Assembly: GCA_963921825.1 (NCBI GenBank) | Contig: OY997588.1 | Span: 129,673,203-129,737,202 of the forward strand | From: Erodium maritimum | Lineage: Eukaryota > Streptophyta > Magnoliopsida > Geraniales > Geraniaceae | Length of the DNA stretch: 64,000 bases | Reading direction: 5' to 3' | Program-made: the position numbers and the translations under genes | Notes under the pieces: model-generated | The model's database searches: none | What the model was told of the DNA's origin: nothing | Seen by the model: only the letters and a program-made list of their open reading frames with translations | Shown here: positions 1 to 11,184 of the stretch, in pieces | How positions within the stretch are numbered: position 1 is the stretch's first letter | Layout: every line of letters starts with the position of its first letter

Positions 1-1229
1 TGAATCACCAACACCTTAATCCTTGTCTTGCTTACTTAGTACTAATTAATCAAGACTTGATTAATTAGTTCCATGGGCCTTGGTTGCATGGGCCTTTCAT
101 GGGCCTCTTGGAACATGGCCCATGGCCATTCCCAACGAGGTCCCGTGACGTGCTCATCGCCTCCAAGCCTTCCATACCGGAAATGTCCAACATTATCCGA
201 CGCGATCAATCCCAAGACTCCAAGCCTTGTCTTGATCCGTAATGTCCTATTCACTTACGGGCACATGACCCAAAACCCAGTTTTGGTCATGTCCCGAGAC
301 AACTCTCTTTTGGCCATTCTCCATAAATGTGTCAATGAGTTTCATCCTTCGGTGTGACCCTTAGGTCTATGCATGTCGATAGATCAACGTAAAATCCCAT
401 TTTACTTGATCCTATATAAGTGGCAACTAACGAGACTTTAGTATTGCCTGACACTACATAGCGAATCGAACCAATCGATTCTAACCTTTCCGTCCTCCCT
501 GTCATTATCCTTTTATCTCCGATATCCTGATTGAGATAAGGCATAGAGCCGTCATCCTTATTATTCTCAATCACTGTTCCTTGATATGTGAGATGACTGA
601 ATATATGATACCTAGTATCATGTGCATGGCCATGCTATTCTTTCAGTCACTCTCGATCAAGCGGCCGAGAACCGATATCTTTCCCATACCTCAGTATGAG
701 GGATAAATCCCTTAGCCGTCTTTCGTGTCACTCATGCAACCCGTCCCCAAGCCAATCCTGGCTGTTATGGAAGCCCTGTTACGGACAACGTTAGGCTCAG
801 GTCAAACTTAGTTGTTGACTGCATAGTGATCACAAAGACTCCTTGGTCTAAGGATACATGACAAGCTACGACACTGAATATGTTAATGACTCAATCTATG
901 GCACATATTCAGGGCGGGTCGTCCAATATCATGTCCCACATGATATCTATGATCAGACTCCGGAATCCCATTCCAATGACTAACAGAACGTAAGCCATGA
1001 AGAGCCATCTTTCATACTAGTCGCTTCTAGTGAAGCTTTATTGATTAGGGACCCATCGAGTGTGATCCATCTCGATCTATGGTTCTATTCGCATGGTGGG
1101 CATAGATCAGAAATCACATCGATATATTACTCCAACACATAAGTAATAGAAAGCCGCTTTAATCTTATTGCTAATGATGATATATACATTTGGACATTTA
1201 TGATTGAACTACGGGCACTAAGACTAACA
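1..1229 (-). mobile_element. Partial copia LTR (same family as Copia-1/2), cut by the window edge
   Basis: The first 1,229 bases match the Copia-1 LTR from its position 3,137 onward, including the paired ends of the two-fold repeated leader near 1-120 and the terminal ...GACTAACA at 1,222-1,229. In the sense of the element it reads on the minus strand (TGTTAGTCTTAGTGCC start). The other LTR end lies outside the window, so it cannot be decided whether this is a solo LTR or one end of a full element. No internal PBS or PPT follows at 1,230; gypsy-LTR-like sequence starts there instead, which favours a solo LTR or an outward-facing end. ORFs of 70-94 codons in it recur in every LTR copy and are not genes. 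Confidence 0.85.
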
Positions 1230-1904
1230 AAGAGTGGAATGGGGATGAAGAAGATGATGATTTGGAGAGGTTTTGGGAAGAAATCAAGGTCAAGACTCAA
1301 CTTTTGCTTCTTTCTTCTTCTTCAAGCTTCAAAGCTTCTTCTCCTCTTCCTCTCTCTCTATAATTTCGGCTAGCACACTAAAATGACTAAGTTTTTTCTC
1401 CCAAAATGCTTTAAAACCTAAAAGTGGTAAAGTCCAAAAAGCCCCTTAGCTCTTATCCACTTAAGGTCAACTTATGAGGGTTAAAAGGGTCATTTTGGCC
1501 TCCTTTCTTCCCCTCCAAGCAAACATGGACAAGTGTCCATGTAGGGACCACTTTGTACTTGATTAATTCCAGTATCACAAATTTGATTTAGCTTAGTCGA
1601 TAATGTAGTCTCCGTTTGACCGAAAATTGACTTTTCCACAATTACAGTCATTTGAAAGGAAACGGCCCAACTAAGCTAACCGTAACAATTGCTAAGATTT
1701 TTGGGTCCCGGAAAGGTCCCGAATGACTCCCGGAGTCATCGGTTGACTTTTCAGACCGAAAGTCAAACTTCGCCAAAAATCACCGGTTCGACCGGGATCG
1801 ACAGGGGGCGGTTCTTAAAAGAAATTTCACAGATGTTTGGGTCATTCCCTCACAAGTCACCACTTGTAAGTCCCAACGACATCACCCCCTTGTCTTGAGA
1901 AGTT
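1230..1904 (-). mobile_element. Gypsy LTR tail plus start of internal region, degraded
   Basis: Bases 1,230-1,820 resemble the end of the Gypsy-2 LTR at about 16,200-16,800 and 33,450-34,039: a CT-rich stretch, the block with GACTCCCGGAGTC near 1,725, paired AAGTCAAAC and GTTGACTTTT motifs, and the end GGGGGCGGTTCTT. The canonical terminus GTTCTTACA is missing; sequence runs straight into AAAAGAAATTTC, which in Gypsy-2 lies 14-20 bases inside the element. The minus strand near 1,875-1,905 carries a purine-rich AAGACAAGGGGGTGATGTCG stretch resembling a gypsy polypurine tract. Similarity was judged by eye. Confidence 0.6.
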
Positions 1905-2678
1905 TTATGCCTCAGTGGGAGCTTCTTGGACAACTCACAAGACGAGGTGTCTTTGAGTTCGACCACAAGCTCCCCCACCATCTCGAGAACCCCTTTCTTT
2001 CTTCTTCACCTCTTTCACCCTATTTGACCCCAAGAAAGGTAGACGAAGAATGATGCTTAGAACCAAGATTTGAATGTATTGACATAAGTATCTTACCTCC
2101 ATGATGTTCTTCTTGAACTCGTCCCACTACTGCCTCTTCAAAGTACGAACTACGGATGTCATTCTCGACATGCCACCGTTTCGCCTCTTCTTGTACAACT
2201 TGACATCCTTCAAGATTGTGCTTTATTGAGGGGTCATATAAGTTGTGGTCGTCCATCGCAACATCTAATAGCTTGGCTCGACCCAAAGGATTTATCTTCA
2301 CGTAATGTTGTCGATAAAGACCCAACAACACGTGTCTTCTCTTGTTTTGCACCTTCGTTGAGAAGTTCTCGTCGCTCCACAACACTTTGAGCCACTTGAC
2401 TCTCATGGTGCGCGGTTTGATCTTGCGGATGGCCTTCCTCTCGGCCACATCCGATTTTGTTTCCACCCCACCATCTTTAGGTATAAGTTCTTTGGGTATC
2501 TCTCTTGGCTCCAACTGTCCCAAGAAGTCCCCAAGAAGGTTTCTTTCTTGAACATTCGAATGCTTCTCCGGTACAACTTCCTTGATATGAACATCATCAC
2601 ACCTTGGTGGTAGCTTCTTGGACAGTCCACAAGACGGAATGTCTTTAAGCTCATCCAAAAGCTCCCCCACCAAGTTAG
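1905..2678 (-). pseudogene. Old gypsy protease-to-RT linker region, tandemly duplicated
   Basis: A minus-strand reading frame of 217 codons (2,673-2,020) begins with ELLDELKDI and KKLPPR, which resembles the linker found between protease and reverse transcriptase in many plant gypsy polyproteins (ELPKKLPPRR type). The rest is charged, has no recognisable domain, and is not followed by an RT. The stretch continues the protease fragment at 34,822-35,290 once Copia-1 is removed. About 1,915-2,040 repeats 2,609-2,678 plus 34,822-34,900: both hold AGCTTCTTGGACA, CACAAGACG, AGCTCCCCCACCA and AAGAAAGGTAG, so the protease/linker segment was duplicated in tandem before Copia-1 arrived. Confidence 0.5.
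2674..2678. repeat. Target site duplication GTTAG of Copia-1, left copy
   Basis: GTTAG directly precedes the LTR start TGTTGGGTC at 2,679. The partner is at 34,822-34,826, directly after the LTR end AACA. Confidence 0.9.
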
Positions 2679-4365
2679 TGTTGGGTCTCGATGTAGGGTT
2701 GGAGATGAACCAACTCGCAGCGGAAAATCAATGAAAACCAAGAGACGATAAAACCATGAAACAACTAACAAAGAATGGATTAACAAGAGAAAAATTCAGC
2801 ACTAGTTCTTACCAAAACAAGAACACCGGTTAACGAATGATTGGCTTGAGTCTCCAAGACGCCTACGTATCCACATGGGAATCAAAGCCACGTAGTTCTT
2901 CTCTTTGAGGACTCAAGAACACAAACATGGAGGTGGAAACTAGCCAAACCCGAAATGACCATGGAAGAGGGAGAGAAAATGTGTTTCCTATTCTTGTCTT
3001 GTGTTTGTTATGTTGAAAAAAGATGACTTAAACATAACAAACCCCATACTTGTCCAACTAAAGGCATGGGACAAGTATGGTGTCAAGTAAAGTGTAAATA
3101 GGACAAAGTATGGCTAGACAAGATTGGGTTAGGTGGTGAATCACCAACACCTTAATCCTTGTCTTGCTTACTTAGTACTAATTAATCAAGACTTGATTAA
3201 TTAGTTCCATGGGCCTTGGTTGCATGGGCCTTTCATGGGCCTCTTGGAACATGGCCCGTGGCCATTTCCAACGAGGTCCCGTGATTCGCTCATCGCCTCC
3301 AAGCCTTCCATACCGGAAATGTCCAACATTATCCGACGCGATCAATCCCAAGACTCCAAGCCTTGTCTCGATCCTTAAAGTCCTATTCACTTACGGGCAC
3401 ATGACCCAAAACCCAGTTTTGGTCATATCCCGAGACAACTCCCTTTTGGCCATTCTCCATAAATGTGTCAATGAGTTTAATCCTCCGGTGTGACCCTTAG
3501 GTTTATGCATGTCAATAGATCAACGTAAAATCCCATTTTACTTGATCCTATTTAAGTGGCAACTAACGAGACTTTAGTATTGCCTGACACTACATAACGA
3601 ATCGACCCTGTCGATTCTAACCTTTCCGTCGTCCCTGTCATTATCCTTTTATCTCCGATATCCTGATTGAGATAAGGCATAGAGCCGTCATCCTTATTAT
3701 TCTCAATCACCGTTCCTTGATATGTGAGATGACTGAAGATATGATACCCAGTATCATGTGCATGGCCATGCTATTCTTCCAGTCACTCTCGATCAAGTGG
3801 CCGAGAACCGATATCTTTCCCATACCTTAGTATGAGGGATAAATCCCTTAGCCGTCTTTCGTGTCACTCATGTAGCCCGTCCCCAAGCCAATCCTGGCTG
3901 TTATGGAAGCCCTGTTACGGACAACGTTAGGCTCAGGTCAAACTCAGTTGTTGACTACATAGCGATCACAAAGACTCCTTGGTCTAAGGATACATGACAA
4001 GCTACAACACTGAATATGTTCATGACTTAATCTATGGAACATATTCAGGGCGGGTCGTCCAATATCATGTCCCACATGATATCTATGATCAGACTCCGGA
4101 ATCCCATTCCAATGACTAACAGAACGTAAGCCATAAAGAGCCATCTTTCATACTAGTCGCTTCTAGTGAAGCTTTGTTGACTAGGGACCCATCGAGTGTG
4201 ATCTATCTCGATCTATGGTTCTATTCGCATGGTGGGCATAGATCAGAGCACACGTCGATATATTACTCCAACACATAAGTAATATAAAGCCGCTTTAATT
4301 TTATTGCTAACGATGATATGTACATTTGGACATTTAGGATTGAACTACGGGCACTAAGACTAACA
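2679..4365 (-). repeat. Copia-1 downstream LTR (1,687 bp)
   Basis: It begins TGTTGGGTCTCGATG and ends CACTAAGACTAACA on the plus strand; read in element sense it is TGTTAGTCTTAGTGCC...GAGACCCAACA. The adjacent internal bases ATCTCCCACTTGCCC at 4,366-4,380 are the complement of the polypurine tract GGGCAAGTGGGAGAT. A TATA-like TATTTAAG/TATATAAG motif recurs at the same LTR position in other copies (for example 412-420). Confidence 0.92.
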
Positions 4366-6268
4366 ATCTCCCACTTGCCCTAGTTCCAATCTAAACTCCA
4401 ATATGTCCCCATCGACTTTATATGTCTAACATGTTCAGGCAGTGACACTGCCTTAGTCAAATGGTTGGCTATGTTATCATCTGTTGCAATATCGGTTATC
4501 TTCACTTCACCTCTGTTCAGTATTTATCTGATGAGGTGGATACGCCGCAATACATGTTTAGATTTGTTATGCGATCTGGGCTTTTAGCTTGTGCAATGGC
4601 CCTTGTGTTGTCGCAAAATGGATTCACCGGGCTGGATGGGTTTTTGATTACACCCAACCCTGCCGTGAATTTCCAAATCCACATAGCCTCCTTAGCTGCC
4701 TCTGCAGCATCCATGTACTTGGCCTCTGTCGTAGATTCGGCAATGATATCTTGCTTTACGCTCTCCCAGCTAAAGCTCTACCATTCAGCGTAAACACATA
4801 TCCTGATTGACTTCTAAAGTCATCTGGATTTGTCTTGGAAAACTAGCGTCTACTCATCCTTCGACGACTAGTTCAGCATCATCTTTCCCTCGGGTTAGAC
4901 TGATGTCTACTGGTACAACATAAGGCTTACGAAACGTCCGGTCTCGTACATGTCATGGCATTTATGATCGATCCTGCCCCTAGGTACATGGGATTCTTAT
5001 CATCCTTTTCAGCTCATCAGGTGTCTTAGGACACTGAGTCTTGCTGAGATGAATGCCATGACTAGTGGGTAAGAGTCCTTTCTTTGAATCGAGCATTAAG
5101 AACCTACTCAATGCCTTGTTCACATAGGTTCCCTGACTTAAATCCAAGACCCTCTTGGTGCGATCTCTACATATCTTAATCCTTAAGATATAAGAAGCAT
5201 CGCCTAAGTCCTTTATTGAAAAACACTTCCTCAACCAAGCTTTAGTCTCGTGCAAGGTTGGGATGTCGTTTTCAATGAGAACCAGAAAGGTAATCTTGCT
5301 CCCACTAGCCTTCTTATAAACGCAAGATTCATCCTCGTTCTTGATTAAGCCAAATCCAATTACAGCTTCATCAAAACGAAAGATCCAACTCCGAGAAGTT
5401 CGTTTCAATCCATAAATGGATTTCAACAACTTATAAATCTTTCCTTTATTCTTCGGATCGTCAAAACCTTTGGGCCGAGACATACAAACGTACTCAGTCA
5501 AATTTCCATTTAGGAAAGCGGTTTTGACATCCACTTGCCATATCTCGTAATTATAATACGCGGTTATGTCAAGAAGAATTTGGATCGATTTTGACCATAG
5601 CCACTAGGGAGAAGGTTTCCTCATAGTCAATCCATTGGATCTGCCTATAACCTTTCACCACCAGTTGAGCTTTGTAGGTCAGAGGGTTGCCATCCATGTC
5701 CATCTTCACCTTGAAGATCCATTTGCATACGATGGTCTTCACACCATTGATGGGATCAACCGGTTCCCAAACTCGGTTGTCCGACATGGATTGCATTTCC
5801 TCCCTCATGGCTCCCAGCCATAACTCGGAGTCGGGCCCATCCACGACTTCTTGAAAGGTGGCTGGATCATCGTGATCCACCATGACTTCATTGTCACCTC
5901 CGGATACCATATCTTGGAGGTGGAAGATTGATCCTTTCAAATCGCCTTGGACCTTCCGGAATTGTAACAGGAATTGGTTCTTACTCTACGACAATCTCTG
6001 GCTCCTTTCTACTGGGTTGCCAATTGGTTTAGACAGATCTGTACCATAATGAATTTCTTCGAGATGCACAGTCCTCCCAATGACGTCTTTGGAAACAAAA
6101 CTTCTTTTCCATAAAGAACCCACCCCAAGCAACGAACACCATGTTCTCACTGGGATTGTAGAAATAGTATCCCCTTGTTGCTTTGGGATACCACACGAAG
6201 GTGCATATCTCAGATCTTGGTTCGAGCTTAGTCGAAACCAAATGTTTCACATAAGCCTCGCAACCACA
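4366..6268 (-). pseudogene. Extra partial copia pol copy (RNase H, RT, end of integrase) inside Copia-1
   Basis: On the minus strand from 6,268 down: an integrase-end fragment (YVKHLVSTKLEPRSEICTF), an RT start (about 5,940-5,569, with VCKWIFKVKMDMDGNPLTYK), an RT body (5,534-4,980, with MDVKTAFLNGNL and SIYGLKRTSRSW) and RNase H remnants (4,714-4,517, with AAKEAMWIWKFTAG). The RT lacks the YVDD catalytic segment: FLVL is followed directly by IENDIPTLHE at about 5,281. The segment duplicates 7,657-9,565 with small differences and ends abruptly at 6,268, where an LTR fragment joins at the shared bases AAT. Confidence 0.88.
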
Positions 6269-6621
6269 AATATGTTCATGACTTAATCTATGGCACATAT
6301 TCAGGGCGGGTCGTCCAATATCATGTCCCACATGATATCTATGATCAGACTCCGGAATCCCACTCTAATGACTAACGAAACGTAAGCCATAAAGAGTCGT
6401 CTTTCATACTAGTCGCTTCTAGTGTAGCTTTGTTGACTAGGGACCCATCGAGTGTGATCTATCTCAATCTATGGTTCTATTCGCATGGTGGGCATAGATC
6501 AAAGCACACATCGATATATTACTCCAACACATAAGTAATATAAAGTCGCTTTAATTTTATTGCTAACGATGATATGTACATTTGGACATTTAGGATTGAA
6601 CTACGGGCACTAAGACTAACA
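6269..6621 (-). repeat. Copia LTR tail fragment (353 bp) inside Copia-1
   Basis: It matches the last part of the Copia-1 LTR (plus-strand view), from ATGTTCATGACTTAATC to the exact LTR end CACTAAGACTAACA. Foreign sequence follows at 6,622 in place of the expected internal bases ATCTCCCACTTG. Confidence 0.85.
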
Positions 6622-7024
6622 CAAGCCTGGATCAACCGATGGGGAGTGGAGATCAACAATGAAGGAGGAGAAAGACGGGGGAGCCTTTTTTGAAGCCGAG
6701 GGAACGGGTGAAAGACAAACAGGGCTTGTGGCGTTCAAACGGGCCTTCACAGAATCACCAGGCGAAATGGGCTGAGCCTGTGGCCTGAATTCAAACCGGC
6801 TAGCCTGCAAGCCCTCAAAAAGTAAAGCTTTAAACTGAGGCCCAAGCCCAGAGGTATCCAATAAAGCCAAAGATGACTCGGGGAGAGCATCCAGTTGACT
6901 AATTTCCAAATGGGAAGATAAATGGCCATAAGGCCCAGACCCAGAATCAGCAGCCATCCCAGTCACTGACAAAGGCTTAACCAACTGAGAGATCGAGGTC
7001 TTGGCCTTGGAAAAAGGATCACGC
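6622..7024 (-). other. Foreign 403-bp segment held between two LTR fragments
   Basis: It has no counterpart in Copia-2 or the other LTR copies here. The minus strand is open for 139 codons over 7,035-6,616, rich in Ser, Pro, Leu and Ala, for example SQLDALPESSLALLDTSGLG, with no recognisable domain. The composition resembles low-complexity linkers of plant LINE ORF1 proteins, but I see no zinc knuckle or RRM. It could be a captured host or LINE fragment. The bases TTGGAACATGGCCC at 7,025-7,038 already match the LTR, so the right edge is at or before 7,024. Confidence 0.55.
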
Positions 7025-7656
7025 GGTTGGAACATGGCCCATTATCATGTGCATGGCCATGCTATTCTTTCAGTCACTCTCGATCAAGCAGCCGAGAACC
7101 GATATCTTTTTCATACCTCAATATGAGGGATAAATCCCTTAGCCGTCTTTCGTGTCACTCATGTAGCCCGTCCCCAAGCCAATCATGGCTGTTATGGAAG
7201 CCCTGTTACAAACAACGTTAGGCACAAGTCAAACTCAGTTGTTGACTACATAGCGATCACAAAGAGTCCTTGGTCTAAGGATACATGACAAGCTACGACA
7301 CTGAATATACTCATGACTTAATCTATGGCACATATTCAGGGCGGGTCGTCCAATATCATGTCCCACATGATATCTATGATCAGACTCCGGAATCCCACTC
7401 TAATGACTAACGAAACGTAAGCCATAAAGAGCCGTCTTTCATACTAGTCGCTTCTAGTGTAGCTTTGTTGACTAGGGACCCATCGAGTGTGATCTATCTC
7501 AATCTATGGTTCTATTCGCATGGTGGGCATAGATCAAAGCACACATCGATATATTACTCCAACACATAAGTAATATAAAGTCGCTTTAATTTTATTGCTA
7601 ACGATGATATATACATTTGGACATTTAGGATTGAACTATGGGCACTAAGACTAACA
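7025..7656 (-). repeat. Second copia LTR fragment with an internal deletion
   Basis: TTGGAACATGGCCC (LTR position equal to 3,244-3,257) is joined directly to ATTATCATGTGCATGGCC (equal to about 3,750 onward), so about 500 bp of LTR are missing. From there it runs to the LTR end ACTAACA at 7,656 and is followed by the complement of the polypurine tract (ATCTCCCACTTGCCC). Confidence 0.8.
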
Positions 7657-10600
7657 ATCTCCCACTTGCCCTAGTTCCAATCTAAACTCCAATATATCCC
7701 CCATCGACTTTACATGTCTAACATGTTCAGGCAGCGACACTGCCTTAGTCAAAGGGTTGGCTATGTTACCATCTGTTGCAATATAGGTTATCTTCACTTC
7801 ACCTCAATTCAGTACTTCTCTGATGAGGTGGATACGCCGCAATACATGTTTGGATTTGTTATGCGATCTGGGCTTATAGCTTGCGCAATGGCCCTTGTGT
7901 TTTCGCAAAATGGATTCACCGGGCTGGATGGGTTTTTAATTACACCCAACCCTGCCGTGAATTTCCATATCCACATAGCCTCCTTAGCTGCCTCTGCAGC
8001 ATCCGTGTACTTGGCCTCTATCGTAGATTCGGCAATGGTATCTTGCTTTACGCTCTCCCAGCTAAAGCTCTGCCATTCAGCGTAAACACATATCCTGGCT
8101 GACTTCTAAAGTCATCTGGATTTGTCTTGGAAAACTAGCGTCTACTCATCCTTCGACTACTAGTTCAACATCATCTTTCCCCCGGGTTAGACTGATGTCT
8201 ACTGGTACAACATAAGGCTTACGAGACGTCCGGTCTCGTACATGTCATGGCATATATGATCGATACCACCCCTAGGCGCATGGGATTCGCATCATCCTTT
8301 TCAGCTCATCAGGTGTCTTAGGACACTGAGTCTTGCTGAGATGAATGCCATGACTAGTTGGTAAGAGTCATTTCTTTGAATCGAGCATTGAGAACTTACT
8401 GAATGCCTTGTTCACATAGGTTCCCTGACTTAAACCAAGACCCTCTTGGAGCGATCTCTACATATCTTAATCCTTAAGATATAATAAGCATCGCCTAAGT
8501 CCTTTATTGAAAAACACTTCCTCAACAAAGATTTAGTCTCGTGCAAGGTTGGGATGTCGTTTTCAATGAGAAACAGGAAGGTAATCTTGCTCCCACTAGC
8601 CTTCTTATAAAAGCAAGATTCATCCTCGTTCTTGATTAAGCTATATCCAATTACAGCTTCATCAAAACAAAGGATCCAACTACGAGAAGTTCGTTTCAAT
8701 CCATAAATGAATTTCAACAACTTATAAATCTTTCCCTTATTCTTTGGATCGTCAAAACCTTTGGGCCGAGACATATAAACGTACTCAGTCAAATTTCAAT
8801 TTGGGAAAGCAGTTTTGACATCCACTTGCCATATCTCGTAATTATGATACGCAATTATGTCAAGAAGAATTTGGAACGATTTTGACCATAGCCACTAGGG
8901 AGAAGGTTTCCTCATAGTCAATCCATTGGATCTGCCTATAACCTTTCGCCACCAGTTGAGCTTTGTAGGTCAGAGGGTTTCCGTCCATGTCCATCTTCAC
9001 CTTGAAGATCCATTTGCATCTGATGGTCCTCACACCATTGATGGGATCAACCGGTTTCCAGACTCGATTGTCCGACATGGATTGCATTTCCTCCCTCATG
9101 GCTCCCAGCCATAACTCGGAGTCGGGCCCATCCACGACTTCTTGAAAGGTGGTTGGATCATCGTGATCCACCATGACTTCAGTGTCACCTCCGGATACCA
9201 TATCTTGGAGGTGGAAGATTGATCCTTTCAAATCGCCTTGGACCTTCCGGAATTGTAACATGAATTGGTTCTTACTCTACGACAATCTCTGGCTACTTTC
9301 TATTGGGTGGTCAATTGGTTTAGACAGATTTGTACCATCCTGAATTTCTTCGAGATGCACAGTCCTCCCAATGACGTCTTTGGAAACAAAACTCATTTTC
9401 TATAAATACCCCACCCCATGCGACGAACACCATGTTCTCACTGGGATTGTAGAAGTAGTATCCCCTTGTTGATTTAGGATACCACACGAAGGTGCATATC
9501 TCAGATCTTGGTTCGAGCTTAGTTGAAACCAAATGTTTCACATAAGCCTCACAACCACAAATCTTTAGGAAGGACAAAGCGGGCATCATCCCGTACCATT
9601 TTTAAAATGGTGTCCCTTCCACACCCTTCGTCGAAGCCCGATTCACTATGAATGTGGTCGTCTCTAGAGCATAACCCCAGAAAGAGATTGGGAGATCAGT
9701 CCAACTAATCATGGAACGGACAATTGTCTAACAATGTCCGATTTCTCCGTTTGGCTACACCTTTCAACTACAGTGTCCCAGGAGGAATCGATTCCAAAAG
9801 GATCCCATTCTCTTTTGGATGATCTAATAACTCTGTGGTCAAGTATTTTCCACCTCGATCCAATCGAAGTGCCTTAATACCTTTGTCGAGCTGGTTTTCT
9901 ACTTTAGTATTTAACTCTTTGAATTTATCAAAAGCTTCAGACTTATGTCTCACCGAATAAACATAACCATATTTACTGTAATCATCAGTAAATGTGATAA
10001 AGTAGTTAAAACCCCTCCTGGCAAGTGAACTTATTGGTCTACACACATTCGAGTGTATCAGCCCCAATAATTCTCCCGCCCTTTCATCCCGATCGATAAA
10101 GGGCACTTTAGTCATTTTGCCCATCAAACAAACCTTGCACCTATCGATCGAATGGAATTCGAATGAACCTGAAAGCTTGCACTTCTGAAGTGCTGATAGC
10201 CACTTCTTGTTTATGCGGCCCAAATGACAGTGTCATAACAGAGTTAGGTTTAAATCGTTGAATTTAGACCTCTTGGTATTAACATAATATTTAGAACTTG
10301 AGGCATTGTTACCCATATCTAATATGTACAATCCTCCAACCAAGTTAGTATTGGTATAAAACATATCATTGCATAGAACATTGAAAACTCCATTTCCAAT
10401 ATTAACATTATATCCTTTCTTGTGAAACACAGATACAGATATAATATTCCTACTAAAAGTAGGTATGCAATATACATTATACAATACTAAGACAAGGCCA
10501 CTTGGCAAAGCAAGACTCATGGATCCTACAGCAGTTGCCACAACTCTGAGGTCCACTTTGTGCTTTCCTAACCTCTCCTACTTTCAGCCACTATACTTTA

Positions 10601-11184
10601 GTGCATGTGTGAGATTTATTCCTGATATCTAATACCCATGAATCTTTGGAAGTAGAGAGATGTAGCTCTATAGAGTTAATACCGGATGAAGGCACGGTCC
10701 CACCGCCCTTCCTTAGATCATCCAGGTTTCCTGATGAAGGCGCAGTCCTACTGCCCTTCTTCAAATCATCCAGGCTATCTAATGAAGGTGCAATCCGACT
10801 GCCCTTCTTCAGATCAGTCGTGAACTTCCTGTAATCCCGGTTCCAATGACAAGGTTGTTGGCAGTACAAGCAGACATTCTCAGGTGTCTCATCTTTCCCG
10901 CCAAGTGCGCATGGGCCCCGCCCTTGCCACTTCCAATTCCTTGTTGACCATCAAAATATCCTTGGATCCCAGATCCCTGATATATTCTTCTCAGCAGTTA
11001 ATGACACTTCATGTAACTCTGATATGGTCTTACAGACAGCCTTGTCAAGGACATATTCTTTGCGTTCAGACTTGAGGACTATCCTCAAAATTCTGTACCA
11101 GTCCAAATAGTTTGTCCCATTTAGCTTGACCCTGTCAACAATGGTTTTTAATGACAAACTATTAATGTTCGCTGAATTTTCCAT
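7657..11184 (-). pseudogene. Copia-1 gag-pol remnant
   Basis: In element order (descending coordinates): gag start at 11,184 (MENSANINSLSLKTIVDRVK, a copia gag N-terminus); a deletion near 11,050 that joins gag residue about 50 to the region of KTISELHEVSLTAEKN; a zinc knuckle with CLYC at about 10,870; a GAG-pre-integrase stretch (10,556-10,233); integrase with CKVCLMGKMTKVPF, LIHSNVC and ALRLDRGGKYLT (10,223-9,768); and RT and RNase H as in the 4,366-6,268 copy (9,589-8,430 and 8,102-7,714). Stops, frameshifts and an identical loss of YVDD (FLFL followed by IENDIPTLHE, junction about 8,571) make it non-coding. Confidence 0.88.

Noticed and set aside
73..357. 94-codon plus-strand frame, also at 3,209, 13,342 and (minus) 25,674
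   Set aside because: It recurs at the same place in every copia LTR copy, on the antisense strand of the element, with no domain; it is LTR sequence.
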